A stretch of 64,000 nucleotides of DNA from contig NZ_CP104550.1 in assembly GCF_025397995.1 (NCBI RefSeq), forward strand, positions 62,001-126,000, read 5' to 3'. The DNA is from Methanothermobacter wolfeii. Lineage in GTDB: Archaea > Methanobacteriota > Methanobacteria > Methanobacteriales > Methanothermobacteraceae. The notes under the pieces were generated by a model that saw nothing but the letters and a program-made list of their open reading frames with translations, did no database searches and was not told the DNA's origin. Of the stretch, positions 1 to 10,028 are shown piece by piece. The position numbers and the translations under genes were made by a program. Position 1 is the stretch's first letter. Each line of letters starts with the position of its first letter.

Positions 1-50
1 GTGTCTCTTTCACTGGTTCCCCTTGTTATTTTTTGTCCGTAATCGTTTCC

Positions 51-254
51 TCAGAGGTTGTAGGTTTTTGAGTATACTAACTTGTTTTGCGGGTCGAATT
101 TTGCAAGGAGAACGTTTCTTGATCCGTTTAGTGAAGATCCTGTTATGTAGGCTGAGCCGGTGTAGTCTATGTGGATGTCCTTTACTTTGTCCAGGTTGTT
201 ATCTCCAATGTAGGTTGAGTAGTCTAGTGTAGTTTGATTCGGCTGCAGTTGCAC
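51..254 (-). pseudogene. SBBP beta-propeller repeat fragment
   Basis: A 67-residue open frame reads as little more than one SBBP-type beta-propeller repeat: a DYSTYIG block, then DKVKDIHID, then GSAYITGSS. Proteins of this family are large, repetitive, usually secreted or surface-bound, so one repeat with no signal peptide is not a complete gene. The frame stops at 51-53, and the remaining 50 bases to the window edge do not continue it in frame. Upstream (above 254) is AT-rich non-coding DNA. I read it as a degenerate remnant, or the start of a frameshifted gene continuing beyond the left edge. The repeat assignment is by motif recognition only. Confidence 0.5.
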
Positions 255-608
255 TCTGAATCATGAGGATCACAGTTAGACACTAGTAAAACAGAAAACC
301 TTTTATACAAATTCGTTTTATCATTTCCCAAAGAATAGAATTATATATCAATCATTTAATGTATAACATTTACTATTTTAATATTAGAATTAGAATACTG
401 ATTAAATGACCCTAATTTTGGTTTAATACTCTAATTCTTCCTTTTTCAGCCACAAAATCAAGTTTTAGACCGGATTTTTTCTTAAAATAATATTAAACAG
501 TATTATAATGGAATTAGGTGTTCATGGTTCCTAATCGACGAGGCTTTGTTCATGGGCAGAAAAAGGGATGATGGCCCGGGTTAAGGAGGTTCATGGGGGA
601 TTGTAAAA
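255..608. other. AT-rich intergenic region
   Basis: About 350 bases without a convincing gene. From roughly 290 to 510 the sequence is strikingly AT-rich compared with the coding DNA around it, with several TATA-like runs that could serve a promoter for the leftward fragment. From 540 to 608, downstream of cbiE, it returns to normal composition. I see no RNA gene, no hairpin terminator and no long repeat. Confidence 0.5.
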
Positions 609-1232
609 TTAGAAAATCACAAGGACACACATATAGCCGAATCTGCCATCACGGACCTTTCCCAGGGTTGATTCAACAATCCTCTCATCGGGATAGGTGA
701 GCCTTTCACAGACGGCAACCCTCCTCCCTGGATCAGCACCGTTCTTTATAAGGAACCCGGCAGTCTCGGATGGGTTCCGTGACGGGAGAATTATGGTGGG
801 CCTCCCGTTATCCATGATTTCAATGATATCCCCTTCTTCACGGCCATGGAATGTTACAATATCTGCATCATCCCAGGGTATAAGAAGCCTTGCAGCGCAG
901 ACCTGAACCGAACTGACGGCCGGGATAACCCTGATTTTAACGTCCAGGTGGAGCGAGGAAATTATTCGCTTCAGGGGCTTCAGCACCCCTGAAAACCCGG
1001 GGTCCCCGGTTGAGAGGACAGAAACATCCCTTGAGACAGCAAGCTTCGCTGCCAGTGTAAGCTTTTCATTCATGTCACCGGCCTCAAGGACCCTGGGATC
1101 GGATGCTTCAGGGAAGAGTTCAAGGGCCCTTCTACTCCCAAAAACTGTACTGGAGGATGACACAGCATTCCTTGCAGCAGGTGTTATATAATCAGGGGAT
1201 CCAGGTCCTGTTCCGACTATGTAGAGAACCAT
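609..1232 (-). CDS. cbiE: Cobalt-precorrin-7 (C5)-methyltransferase CbiE
   Basis: SAM-dependent tetrapyrrole methylase of the anaerobic cobalamin (corrinoid) pathway, where CbiE methylates C5 of the macrocycle in the cytoplasm. The N-terminus YIVGTGPGSPDYIT is the glycine-rich signature of the family. A second family block, VSVLSTGDPGFSG near residue 75, and the FHGRE segment near 125 are present. About 207 residues is the normal size for the C5-methylase half alone, so the C15 methylase/decarboxylase (CbiT) is not fused here. The chosen ATG at 1232 follows GGGAGGT by seven bases; an upstream in-frame ATG at 1253 has no such site. It stands alone, divergent from the GTPase gene. Confidence 0.88.
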   Translation of the reverse strand: MVLYIVGTGPGSPDYITPAARNAVSSSSTVFGSRRALELFPEASDPRVLEAGDMNEKLTLAAKLAVSRDVSVLSTGDPGFSGVLKPLKRIISSLHLDVKIRVIPAVSSVQVCAARLLIPWDDADIVTFHGREEGDIIEIMDNGRPTIILPSRNPSETAGFLIKNGADPGRRVAVCERLTYPDERIVESTLGKVRDGRFGYMCVLVIF

Positions 1233-1363
1233 AATAATTACCTCCCACATCACTAGCTGATCAATATTTTAGAGGGTGTTTCACACACTCAACAACCATG
1301 ATGCCCGGCTTCTGATCAATATATATTTTAGGATTGACCCTCCTATTTATTATATGTGATAAA

Positions 1364-2554
1364 ATGATCCAGATTGCAGTCACAGGAAAACCAAACGTTG
1401 GAAAATCATCATTCTTCAATGCAGCCACTCTTTCGGAGGCTGAGGTGGCTTCTTATCCATTCACAACCATAGACGCCAATCACGCAGTTGCCTATGCATC
1501 ATGCAGCTGCCCATGCAGGGAACTTGGAGTTGAATGCAGCCCCCGGAATTCAAGGTGCCTTGATGGCAGAAGACTAATCCCGGTTGAACTCATCGATGTG
1601 GCCGGCCTGGTCCCGGGTGCCCATGAGGGCCGGGGACTTGGAAACAAGTTCCTTGATGATCTCCGCCAGGCAAGGGTCTTCCTCCATGTTATAGACGCAT
1701 CGGGTTCAACAGATGAGGAGGGACGCCCGGTTGAACCAGGAACACATGACCCCTTGGAGGATGTAAGCTTCCTTGAACATGAGATAACAATGTGGCTTTA
1801 CGGCATCCTTGAAAGGAACTGGGAGAGGCTCCTCAGGAAGGCCGCATCAGAGAAGCTTGACATGAACAGGATAATATATGAACAGCTTTCAGGCACAGGC
1901 ATAGGCCTTGAGGACATTATAGAGGCCTCAAGGATGATCAGAACAGACATATATTCCTGGAAGAAGGATGAGCTCATCAGCTTCCTCGATGAACTCCTTA
2001 AAATAGCAAAGCCGATGCTGATAGTTGCAAACAAGGCGGACCTTCCATCGGCAGCAGGGAATATAGAACGTTTAAGGGAAGCCTACCCCCATGTGGTGCC
2101 TGCATCTGCAGAGGCGGAGCTCGCCCTCAGAAGGGCTGCTGAGGCAGGTTTAATCAGGTACACGCCCGGGGAGGGGGACTTTGAGATCCTGGATGAGGGC
2201 AAACTCACTGATAAACAGCTTTCAGCCCTTGAATACATACGTGAAAATGTCCTCAGGGTCTATGGGAGTACGGGAATACAGGAGACCATTAACAGAGCGG
2301 TATTCGACCTCCTTGACATGATAGTGGTTTACCCGGTTGAGGATGAACACAAGTTCACCGATCAGAAGGGCAACGTCCTCCCTGACGCCATACTCGTACC
2401 CCGCGGATCAAAGCCAAGGGACCTTGCATACATCATACACACGGAGATAGGTGACTCCTTCATGCATGCGGTTGATGCAAGGAAGGGTATGAGGGTTGCA
2501 TCTGACCATGAACTTGAGGACGGGGACATCATAAGCATAATATGCAGCAGATGA
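1364..2554 (+). CDS. YchF/Obg-related GTPase with TGS domain
   Basis: Archaeal member of the YchF branch of TRAFAC GTPases, thought to act in translation or ribosome-associated processes; the exact role in archaea is not known. The P-loop GKPNVGKSS is at about residues 8-16, switch [16 protein letters not shown] near 80, and the base-specificity motif NKAD near 225. The C-terminus from about 325 (VYPVEDE) looks like a TGS domain. A cysteine cluster ([12 protein letters not shown]) sits in the switch I region, as in archaeal homologues. An upstream in-frame ATG at 1334 would add ten residues before [10 protein letters not shown], which is the natural beginning of the fold, so I start at 1364. 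Confidence 0.85.
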   Translation: MIQIAVTGKPNVGKSSFFNAATLSEAEVASYPFTTIDANHAVAYASCSCPCRELGVECSPRNSRCLDGRRLIPVELIDVAGLVPGAHEGRGLGNKFLDDLRQARVFLHVIDASGSTDEEGRPVEPGTHDPLEDVSFLEHEITMWLYGILERNWERLLRKAASEKLDMNRIIYEQLSGTGIGLEDIIEASRMIRTDIYSWKKDELISFLDELLKIAKPMLIVANKADLPSAAGNIERLREAYPHVVPASAEAELALRRAAEAGLIRYTPGEGDFEILDEGKLTDKQLSALEYIRENVLRVYGSTGIQETINRAVFDLLDMIVVYPVEDEHKFTDQKGNVLPDAILVPRGSKPRDLAYIIHTEIGDSFMHAVDARKGMRVASDHELEDGDIISIICSR

Positions 2555-2778
2555 TATTACATAAAATTAATACAGTGAGTGGTGGATTTCAAGTGTAAAT
2601 CACTGGGCAGTGATCCTTGCCGGTGACTGGATATTCATGAATTTCATGATACTTGAGGGCCATGGCTTTGATGATGGATATCTGATCTGGGACTTCTGCC
2701 GGCGACTCCCGTGATGGTCTATGGATGTAATGGATATCTGATGCAGGAGCTTCCCAGCCTGCAGGGGTTCCTTTGGAT
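2555..2778. repeat. Intergenic region with degenerate internal repeats
   Basis: The gap before the ATPase gene contains partial repeats of itself. ATGGATATCTGAT occurs at 2674 and again at 2730, each followed by a related GGGACTTC or AGGAGCTTC stretch. GGATATTCATGAA at 2629 recurs at 2787, inside the first codons of the ATPase gene. These resemble old, mutated versions of the duplication-plus-insert units seen elsewhere in the window, but the matches are short. No open frame in the gap looks like a gene. Confidence 0.4.
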
Positions 2779-5511
2779 ATGATGATGGATATTCATGAAC
2801 TTGATGAAGGGGAGGTATTCAGGAGACTTGGAACATTGGATTCAGGACTCACAGTAGCCGAGGCCGAGGCACGGCTTGATAAATACGGACCTAACAGAAT
2901 CCAGGAGATAAAGAGGAAACCATTAATTCTCCTTTTCGCAGAAAATCTCTACAATGTACTCGCAGTTCTCCTCTGGATTGCTGGTGCACTTTCATTTCTC
3001 ATAGGCAGTTATCAGCTGGGAGCGGCCATAATCTCTGTGATACTCATAAATGCCATCTTCAGTTTCTGGCAGGAGTATGAGGCTGAAAAGGCAACAGAGG
3101 CCCTTAAAAGGATACTCCCTGTGATGGCGACGGTTATAAGGGACGGCTCTGAAACTGAAATCCCTGCCCATGAACTGGTCCCCGGGGACCTGATCCTCCT
3201 TAAGGAGGGGGACATCGTACCCGCCGATGCAAGGATCGTGGAGGCCCATGAACTCAAGGTGGATGCATCCACACTCACAGGGGAATCAAAGCCGGTAAGA
3301 AAGGTTTCACATAGGATAAGGAAAGTCAGGAACTATATCGAAGCAGATAATATAGTCTTTGCAGGTACACAGGTGACTTCAGGCACGGGAAGGGCAATTG
3401 TTTTTGCAACAGCCGGGAAAACAGAGTTCAGCAGGATAGCTTCCATGACGCAGGAGCTGAAGGAGGAACCCAGCCCGCTTCAGATGCAGATATCCCACGC
3501 TGCAAGGATAATAAGCATAATAGCGGTTCTCCTTGGGTTAACACTTCTCGCAGTCAACATCTACATTGTTAAACTTCCAATCTACATGGCCCTGATATTT
3601 GCCATTGGACTCATGGTTGCAAATGTACCCGAAGGACTTCTCCCCAGCGTGACACTGGCCCTTGCAGCATCTGCAAGGAAGATGGCCCGGCAGAACGCCC
3701 TTGTAAAGAGGCTATCAAGTGTTGAAACCCTTGGTTCAACAACAATAATCTGCACGGATAAAACGGGGACACTTACAAGGGGCGAGATGACCGTCAGAAA
3801 GATATGGGTTCCATATAAGACAGTTGAAGTAACAGGGTCAGGTTACACGCCTGAGGGCGAATTCCTCCACAGGGGAAAACCCGTCAGCCACAGGGATATA
3901 AGGGAGATAAAACTTCTTTTCAGAGCAGCTTCATTCTGCAATGATTCAGAACTCGTCCATGACCATGAGGGATGGAGGGTTACCGGGGACCCAACAGAGG
4001 GCGCCCTCCTTGTCGCAGCAGAGAAGATAGGGTTTGACAGGGAGGCTGAACTTAAAAGGATGCCGAGGATAACGGAACTACCCTTTGATTCCACCAGGAA
4101 GTCGATGAGCTCCATACATGAAGCAGGAGATGGAAGGGTGGCCTATGTTAAGGGAGCGCCCAGGAAGATAATACGCCTCTCAAAATGGATATCAGTTGAT
4201 GGAAAGGTCAGAGCACTGGATGATGCTGAAAGGGAGAGGATAAACAGGATACATGATGAGGTGGCCTCCAGGGGATTGAGGGTACTTGCATTCGCCTACC
4301 GTGAACTTCCAGAGGACCTTGAATCCTACACCCCTGAGGAGGTGGAGAGGGACCTTGTACTTGTGGGGATGGCTGCAATGTATGATCCTCCAAGAGACGG
4401 TGTCGGGGAGGCGGTCATCCAATGTAAAATGGCCGGTATAAGGATTATCATGATCACAGGGGACTATGGGTTAACTGCAGAGGCAATAGCTAGGGAACTG
4501 GGGATAGTTGAGGGGGAGTGCACCATAATCAGGGGCAGTGACCTTGAAGAACTCAGTGACAGGGAACTTAAGGAGATCCTCGCAACCGACAGGAACCTGA
4601 TATTTGCAAGGGCAGTCCCTGAACATAAGATGAGAATAGCATCTGTACTTGAGGACGAGGATGAAATCGTTGCAATGACAGGGGACGGTGTTAACGATGC
4701 CCCTGCACTCAGAAAGGCAGATATAGGCGTTGCCATGGGGAGCGGCACCGATGTTGCAAAGGAGGCAGCCGATATAGTCCTGGCTGATGACAACTTTGCA
4801 AGTATAGTTACCGCCATAAGGGAGGGGAGGACGGTTTATGAGAACATAAGGAAGTTCATAACCTACATCTTCTCACATGAAACAGCTGAGATAGTCCCCT
4901 TCATCCTGATGGTGCTCTTTGGAATACCGCTCCCCATTACCGTGATGCAGATACTTGCAATAGATCTTGGGACAGACACCCTCCCTGCCCTGGCCCTTGG
5001 AAGATCCCCTCCAGAGGAGGATGTGATGAAGAGGCCCCCGAGGCCTCCATCAGAGAGGCTCCTGAACCGTGGGGTTATCCTGAGGGGCTACCTTTTCACG
5101 GGATCAATTGAGGCGGCCCTTGTGATGGCAGCCTACTTCATGGTCCTCTGGAGCGGGGGCTGGACTCAGGGACAGCATCTCTCCTTCACAGATCCACTCT
5201 ATATGAGGGCGACAACCGTGGTATTTGCAGGTATTGTCCTCTCACAGGTGGGGAATCTCCTTTCATCACAGACCATGCGTTCACCTGCAATCAGGATGGG
5301 GTTATTCAGGAACCGTTGGATAATATGGGGGATGGTGTTCGCCCTGACCGTGATGCTTTCGATAATATACATACCGCTCCTGCAGGGGATATTCGGGACC
5401 CTCCCCCTCGGACCGGCTGAATGGCTATTGCTGATACTCTTCGCCCCGGTGGTCTTCCTCACCGATGAACTGAGAAAGGTGGTTATGGGTGTATGGGCGG
5501 ATCATAATTGA
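2779..5511 (+). CDS. P2-type cation-transporting ATPase
   Basis: Membrane ATPase of about 910 residues that couples ATP hydrolysis to cation movement. It has an N-terminal cation-ATPase domain, the TGES actuator motif, the phosphorylation site DKTGTLT (Asp near residue 327), a nucleotide-binding domain with KGAP, the hinge TGDGVNDAPA, and about ten membrane segments. The M4 motif VPEGLLPSVTLALA and the M6 motif IDLGTDTLPAL resemble the Na,K-ATPase/H,K-ATPase (P2C) branch more than the plasma-membrane H+ branch. Na+ or K+ transport is therefore my inference, and the ion is not proven. The start is uncertain among TTG 2773 and ATGs 2779, 2782 and 2785; the only nearby purine-rich site is GGGG at 2764. 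Confidence 0.85.
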   Translation: MMMDIHELDEGEVFRRLGTLDSGLTVAEAEARLDKYGPNRIQEIKRKPLILLFAENLYNVLAVLLWIAGALSFLIGSYQLGAAIISVILINAIFSFWQEYEAEKATEALKRILPVMATVIRDGSETEIPAHELVPGDLILLKEGDIVPADARIVEAHELKVDASTLTGESKPVRKVSHRIRKVRNYIEADNIVFAGTQVTSGTGRAIVFATAGKTEFSRIASMTQELKEEPSPLQMQISHAARIISIIAVLLGLTLLAVNIYIVKLPIYMALIFAIGLMVANVPEGLLPSVTLALAASARKMARQNALVKRLSSVETLGSTTIICTDKTGTLTRGEMTVRKIWVPYKTVEVTGSGYTPEGEFLHRGKPVSHRDIREIKLLFRAASFCNDSELVHDHEGWRVTGDPTEGALLVAAEKIGFDREAELKRMPRITELPFDSTRKSMSSIHEAGDGRVAYVKGAPRKIIRLSKWISVDGKVRALDDAERERINRIHDEVASRGLRVLAFAYRELPEDLESYTPEEVERDLVLVGMAAMYDPPRDGVGEAVIQCKMAGIRIIMITGDYGLTAEAIARELGIVEGECTIIRGSDLEELSDRELKEILATDRNLIFARAVPEHKMRIASVLEDEDEIVAMTGDGVNDAPALRKADIGVAMGSGTDVAKEAADIVLADDNFASIVTAIREGRTVYENIRKFITYIFSHETAEIVPFILMVLFGIPLPITVMQILAIDLGTDTLPALALGRSPPEEDVMKRPPRPPSERLLNRGVILRGYLFTGSIEAALVMAAYFMVLWSGGWTQGQHLSFTDPLYMRATTVVFAGIVLSQVGNLLSSQTMRSPAIRMGLFRNRWIIWGMVFALTVMLSIIYIPLLQGIFGTLPLGPAEWLLLILFAPVVFLTDELRKVVMGVWADHN

Positions 5512-5937
5512 GGGGGGATCAGTCTCCTGGAATCCACACCCACTGCAGGTAACTATGAGTCCACACTTGAGCCGGAGGCGATGTTTAATGCTGATCATAT
5601 AGGGAACCGAGGCCGCCTTTAACGGTGGATGATTCCTTTAAATTCTCCAGAGGTCCATGTATAATTGATGGAGGTGCATCATGATGATTTTGAATATCCA
5701 ACCGATCTTAACTGGTTTAACCGGACCGGTGTTCTGTGAACCATGCATGGCCCCACATCTGGGTGGAACTCAAAGTTCAGGGGTTCGGGAGGCGTCTTAA
5801 GGGGGATCATCATTGAGTTTACATGGCTTTGATGATGAATGGATGATTGGCCGGACGTGGCTGCAGTGACTGCGGCCGCGGCGGTCATGATCCTCTTTTG
5901 CATCCTCAGAAGAAAAAAAGATTAAATGGGTTATGGT
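5512..5937. other. Intergenic region upstream of mthK
   Basis: Some 426 bases between the ATPase and the potassium channel. No convincing gene: the open frames here are short and lack family motifs and ribosome sites. The stretch just before mthK ends in an A-rich run (AGAAAAAAAG) followed by three clustered ATGs. It may hold the mthK promoter, but I cannot name a clear TATA box. Confidence 0.4.
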
Positions 5938-6948
5938 ATGGCGCTTATATTTGAGATAATCAGAAAACATCTGCCTCAGGTCGTAAAGCTTCCCGCAACA
6001 AGGGTTTTTGTCCTGGTTCTTGCGGTTATAACCTACGGCACGGTCGGATTCCATTTTATAGAGGGACAGTCATGGACGGTTTCCTTTTACTGGACCCTTG
6101 TTACAATAGGGACTGTTGGATACGGTGACTACAGCCCATCAACTGCAGCAGGTATGTACTTCACCGTAACCCTGATAGTTCTCGGCATAGGCACCTTTGC
6201 CCTTGCAGTTGAAACATTACTCGAATTCATTATAAAGAGGCAGCAGATGCGTTTAATGGGGCTGATAGACGTGGTTAAATCTAAACATGTGGTTATATGT
6301 GGCTGGAGTGAAAGTACACTGGAGTGTCTCCGTGAACTGAGCGGAGGCGAAGTGTTTGTTATTGCAGAGGATGAGGCTGTGAGAAAGACGGTACTTAAGA
6401 ATGGGGCAAACTTTGTCCATGGAGACCCAACAAGGATTTCTGATCTTGAGAAGGCCAATGTACGGGGTGCCAGGGCAGTTATAGTTGACATGGAGTCGGA
6501 TTCAGAGACAATCCACTGCATACTGGGAATAAGGAAAATTGACAGGAAAGTAAGGGTCATTGCAGAGGCTGAAAGGTATGAGAACATTGAGCAGATAAGG
6601 ATGGCTGGAGCTGACCAGGTAATATCTCCCTTTGTGATCTCTGGACGCCTCATGTCAAGGAGTATAGATGATGGATATGAGGCCATGTTTGTACAGGATG
6701 TGCTTGCAGAGGGATCAACAAGGCGCATGGTTGAGCTTCCTGTCAGGGAGGGCAGCAGTCTCCAGGGCCTTTCGGTACTTGATTCAGATATCCATGAAAG
6801 AACAGGGGTCATAGTCCTGGGTGTTGGACATGGAGATGAACTCATAATAGACCCTCCAAGGGATTACAGATTCAAAGCAGGGGACGTGATCCTTGCCGCG
6901 GGAAAGGAGGATGAAATAGAGAAGTTCAGAGATTATATGGGGGGATGA
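5938..6948 (+). CDS. mthK: Calcium-gated potassium channel MthK
   Basis: Homologue of the structurally solved RCK-gated K+ channel MthK. Two membrane helices flank the pore loop, with selectivity filter TVGYGD at about residues 59-64 and a glycine hinge in LGIGTFA. A cytosolic RCK domain follows, with Rossmann motif VVICGWSES and the Ca2+ ligand region ESDSET plus EAERYE (Asp184, Glu210 and Glu212 in MthK numbering, from memory), then a C-terminal RCK_C subdomain. An internal ATG at QQMRLMG corresponds to the site from which MthK also makes free RCK domains. Starting at 5938 gives 336 residues, the length I recall for MthK; an in-frame ATG at 5926 would add four. A decayed copy of its 3' end lies just downstream. 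Confidence 0.95.
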   Translation: MALIFEIIRKHLPQVVKLPATRVFVLVLAVITYGTVGFHFIEGQSWTVSFYWTLVTIGTVGYGDYSPSTAAGMYFTVTLIVLGIGTFALAVETLLEFIIKRQQMRLMGLIDVVKSKHVVICGWSESTLECLRELSGGEVFVIAEDEAVRKTVLKNGANFVHGDPTRISDLEKANVRGARAVIVDMESDSETIHCILGIRKIDRKVRVIAEAERYENIEQIRMAGADQVISPFVISGRLMSRSIDDGYEAMFVQDVLAEGSTRRMVELPVREGSSLQGLSVLDSDIHERTGVIVLGVGHGDELIIDPPRDYRFKAGDVILAAGKEDEIEKFRDYMGG

Positions 6949-7003
6949 TTTGTGGGGTTTGGGTTTCCTTTGAAATAGGGAAGTTCAGAGTATGTATGGA
7001 TGG
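6913..7003. repeat. Decayed duplication of the mthK 3' end with insert
   Basis: The last codons of mthK (6913-6944, beginning GAAATAGAGAAGTTCAGAG) recur imperfectly at 6972-7003 (GAAATAGGGAAGTTCAGAG...), with about 26 of 32 positions matching. They are separated by 27 unrelated bases, giving a unit of 59. The layout matches the exact duplication-insert-duplication units at 31196, 34406, 40072 and 58099, and I take it as an older, mutated case. Confidence 0.6.
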
Positions 7004-7708
7004 CTATTGAATTTTTGGGATTTCCACCCTTATCCTTCCAAGGGGCTCCACCCTCACGGATCCATCATAGATTGTCCTGAAACTGTAGGCCATGACCATA
7101 ACACCCCTCTCATATGCCTCTCGCAGTGCGGATGCAAAATCAGGATCCATATCAACGTTGGGTGAGAATACACGTGCATCTTCACCAAAGACAAGGAAGA
7201 GGACGGCACCCATGTACCCATCATCAAGGGCATCCGCCAGTTCCATGACATGCCTCCGGCCCCTCTCTGTGGGTGCATCAGGAAAGAGTGCAAGGCCATC
7301 AACCACGAGGGTGCAGCCCTTCACCTCAAGGAGCATGGGCTTTCCGTTGGATAGGAGAAAATCAAGGCGGCTTTCACCGAAACTGAACTCCCTCCTCTCT
7401 ATCCGGAAACCCTCGAGTTCCTCCACAAGTCCGGAGTTTATTATTTCAGCGGCAAGGTCGCTGTGAAAACCCGAGTTTATAAGGACCCACCCATGACACC
7501 TTCTAACTGCTATAACATCAAATTCAGTCTTCCGACCCCCACCATCGGCCTTCTTGAGCAATACTTCCCTTCCAGGGATGAGGAGTTCCTTCAACCTGCC
7601 AGGATCCCTGAGGTGTGCCAGTTTCTTCTCTCCATCAACATCCACCACCATGGTGAACCTGTTTGGCCTGTCAATGTACACCCCGCATATGATGTTATCA
7701 ATCTTCAC
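7004..7708 (-). CDS. sfsA: SfsA family protein (DNA-binding/sugar fermentation stimulation homologue)
   Basis: Member of the SfsA family, which has an N-terminal OB-like and a C-terminal nuclease-like fold. Visible family blocks are CGVYIDRPNRF at the N-terminus, LRDPGRLKELL, FDVIAVRR, the RLDFLL...LLEVKGCTL core (Asp, Glu and Lys placed like a PD-(D/E)XK nuclease site), and DAPTERGRRHV. In bacteria SfsA affects maltose genes; in an archaeon without those genes the real role is unknown. GTG 7708 follows GGGTGG by five bases and yields the family-typical MKIDN start; GTG 7717 is in frame three codons upstream. It converges with mthK. Confidence 0.85.
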   Translation of the reverse strand: MKIDNIICGVYIDRPNRFTMVVDVDGEKKLAHLRDPGRLKELLIPGREVLLKKADGGGRKTEFDVIAVRRCHGWVLINSGFHSDLAAEIINSGLVEELEGFRIERREFSFGESRLDFLLSNGKPMLLEVKGCTLVVDGLALFPDAPTERGRRHVMELADALDDGYMGAVLFLVFGEDARVFSPNVDMDPDFASALREAYERGVMVMAYSFRTIYDGSVRVEPLGRIRVEIPKIQ

Positions 7709-7886
7709 TGCAGCCACCCTTATATAATGTGAATATCTAAAGGAATATTAATCATTCCATGGATATGAACCATTGCCTGTGATGAGTGGATAGGAGCCAT
7801 CATCATGTGGTACATGATTAAATCAAGGACATCCGTGTCTCTATGGGACGGTAATTCCATGGATATTAATGATGAGGTGAGAGAAC

Positions 7887-8960
7887 TTGCATCCAAGACC
7901 CAGTCCAATAGCAGCATCACTGTACACCCTCAGAGACCTTGATGCTGATGTCATAATCCTTCACGGCCCCCACGGTTGCTGTTTCAGGACAGGCCGACTC
8001 CTTGAAACCGATGGGGTCAGGGTACTAACAACCGCCATGTCTGAACAGGATTTCATCTTCGGAGCAACAGATAAACTAACAGAGACCCTTAAGAAGGCCT
8101 ATGAGATGTTCTCACCGGACCTTGTTGGGGTGGTGGGTACCTGCGCAAGCATGATAATAGGGGAGGATCTCAGGGAGGCTGTCCAGAGGGCAGATATACC
8201 CTCAAGGGTCCTCACGGTTGAGTCCCATGGAGGATTTGGTGAAGGGGATAACACCGAGGGGGCCATAATAGTCCTTGAAGCCGCTGCAGAGCAGGGTATA
8301 ATCTCAGGGGAGGAGGCTGAGAGGCAGATAAGAATGCTTAAACTCGCCACCGAGATTGAGAAGACAAGGGGGATGGCCCAGGGAGAATATATAAGGCCAT
8401 CCTACGGTGATGATAAGGACATGGTGGCAGCTGAACTCATTGATGCCCTAAGGGATGGTAAGAGGGTTGCCCTTGTCCTCAATGCAAAGAAGGAGACATC
8501 CTATCTCTTTGCTGATTTACTGAGGCTGCCCTTTAGGGCAGTGAACCCGGATAATCCACCGCTTATAATCGCAAACCTTGACGTAAAGACGGGTCTTCCA
8601 AGGATACGCAGACACGCAGAGAACATCCTCTCAGAGATAGAGGCGGCCGGTAACAGGGTGGACCATGTAACAGGTGGTCTTGATGAGTATCCTGTAACCG
8701 GGGGGAGGGCTGCTGAAATCCTGAGTGAGGAGGCAGTAGAATTTGCGGTCGTATCTGGTGTTCCACACGCCCTCCCTGTTGAGGAACTTGAACTCACCTC
8801 TGTAGCGGTTACGGATGGACCCCGCCTGGTGGAGCCCCTCAGGAGGCTCGGCTACACCTTCGTGGTCGCTGAACTGGACGCCCACTCAAGGACCCTTGGA
8901 CAGGACTCAATTGTTGAATCTGACTTTGGAGATGCACTTAGAAGAAAAATGGAAAGGTGA
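7887..8960 (+). CDS. cfbD: Ni-sirohydrochlorin a,c-diamide reductive cyclase subunit CfbD
   Basis: NifD-like protein of coenzyme F430 biosynthesis. With the NifH-like CfbC it carries out the ATP-dependent multi-electron reduction and ring closure of Ni-sirohydrochlorin a,c-diamide, making the seco-F430 precursor for methyl-CoM reductase. The cysteines expected to bind an FeS cluster are in [11 protein letters not shown] near residue 33 and [13 protein letters not shown] near 92. About 357 residues is short compared with true NifD, as expected for this family. Start is TTG 7887, preceded by a strong GAGGTGA at 7875-7881. The partner cfbC is not in the window. The downstream nucleotidyltransferase starts six bases after its stop, with its ribosome site overlapping the stop. 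Confidence 0.9.
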   Translation: MHPRPSPIAASLYTLRDLDADVIILHGPHGCCFRTGRLLETDGVRVLTTAMSEQDFIFGATDKLTETLKKAYEMFSPDLVGVVGTCASMIIGEDLREAVQRADIPSRVLTVESHGGFGEGDNTEGAIIVLEAAAEQGIISGEEAERQIRMLKLATEIEKTRGMAQGEYIRPSYGDDKDMVAAELIDALRDGKRVALVLNAKKETSYLFADLLRLPFRAVNPDNPPLIIANLDVKTGLPRIRRHAENILSEIEAAGNRVDHVTGGLDEYPVTGGRAAEILSEEAVEFAVVSGVPHALPVEELELTSVAVTDGPRLVEPLRRLGYTFVVAELDAHSRTLGQDSIVESDFGDALRRKMER

Positions 8961-8965
8961 TATCA

Positions 8966-9970
8966 TTGGCTGAAACTGTTGGAATGATACTGTGTGGAGG
9001 CTTCGGTAAGAGGCTGAGGCCTCTGACCGAGAAGATACCAAAGCCCCTCATCGAAATCAAGGAGGGCTACACCATACTGGATAAACAGTTATTTGACCTT
9101 AAAAATGCCGGGATAAATAGGGTTTACCTCCTTACAGGGTTCCTGGGGGAAAAAATAGAGGAAAGGTATGGTGATGAGTACAAGGGGCTTCAGATAGAAT
9201 ATGTGAGGGAGGAGAAACCCCTGGGCACCCTGAACGCCATAAGGATGGGGATGGAGGTCATTGATGGTGATAAGCAGTGCGTGATAAGGAACGGGGACGT
9301 TGTGGCCGACCTGAACATAAAGAAGATGATACACCTTGGCGAAATCTCCGACTACCTCCTCACAATGTTCATAACAAGGATGCAGTCACCCTACGGTATA
9401 GTGGAGGTCAGCGGTGATAAGATAGTTAACTTCCGGGAGAAGCCCGTTCTCGACTATTACATCAACGCAGGGGTCTACTTCTCAAAGGGCAGCCTTGACT
9501 TCGGGGACTTTGAATCAGGTGACATTGAAAAAACACTCTTCCCGCTGATGGCCAAGGAGAACAAGCTCGGCTACTATAAGGAGGACGGACTCTTCTGGAT
9601 GGCCATCGACACATCAAAGGAGCTTGAGGAGATAAGGAAGGAATACCATAACAGGGAAGACAAGCCATGGGGCTATGAGAAGATACTTATAAACACCGAG
9701 AAGTACCTTACAAAGGAGCTCTTCATAAGGGAGGGGTACCGTACATCCTTTCATTATCATGAGGAGAAGGATGAGACAATGTACATAATATCAGGTTCAG
9801 GTTACATAGAATTTGAGGACAGGAAGGAGTACTTCAGCAAGAACGACACTGTCAGGATTGAACCGGGTGAAAGGCACTCCATCGTTGCAATGGAGAACAC
9901 GGTGCTCCATGAGGTCTCAACACCCCACCCGGATGACACTGTGAGGGTCACGGATTACTATACAAGGTGA
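8966..9970 (+). CDS. Sugar-phosphate nucleotidyltransferase fused to a cupin domain
   Basis: Residues 1 to about 215 form a nucleotidyltransferase with signature [18 protein letters not shown], a GTLNAI block and metal-binding RNGDVV, as in mannose-1-phosphate guanylyltransferases or glucose-1-phosphate thymidylyltransferases. From about residue 220 (DKPWGYEK) to the end a single cupin barrel carries [14 protein letters not shown] and the second motif EPGERHS, resembling the type II mannose-6-phosphate isomerase domain. The fusion suggests synthesis of an activated mannose-type sugar; the specific sugar and nucleotide cannot be read from sequence. Start is TTG 8966, five bases after the GGTGAT that overlaps the cfbD stop, rather than GTG 8957. 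Confidence 0.8.
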   Translation: MAETVGMILCGGFGKRLRPLTEKIPKPLIEIKEGYTILDKQLFDLKNAGINRVYLLTGFLGEKIEERYGDEYKGLQIEYVREEKPLGTLNAIRMGMEVIDGDKQCVIRNGDVVADLNIKKMIHLGEISDYLLTMFITRMQSPYGIVEVSGDKIVNFREKPVLDYYINAGVYFSKGSLDFGDFESGDIEKTLFPLMAKENKLGYYKEDGLFWMAIDTSKELEEIRKEYHNREDKPWGYEKILINTEKYLTKELFIREGYRTSFHYHEEKDETMYIISGSGYIEFEDRKEYFSKNDTVRIEPGERHSIVAMENTVLHEVSTPHPDDTVRVTDYYTR

Positions 9971-10028
9971 GTTCCTGGAATGATGGGGGAGTTCATAAAG
10001 TTAATCACATGAAAGAAGGGTGAATGCA

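Noticed and set aside
6129-6845. A 238-residue open frame antisense to mthK
   Set aside because: Shadow of a strongly conserved gene; no ribosome site or family motif.
7754-7870. Repeat of ATTCCATGGATAT upstream of cfbD (7754 and 7854) as another duplication unit
   Set aside because: Only 13 bases match and the centre is the common palindrome CCATGG; the offset of 100 does not fit the 59-69 pattern.
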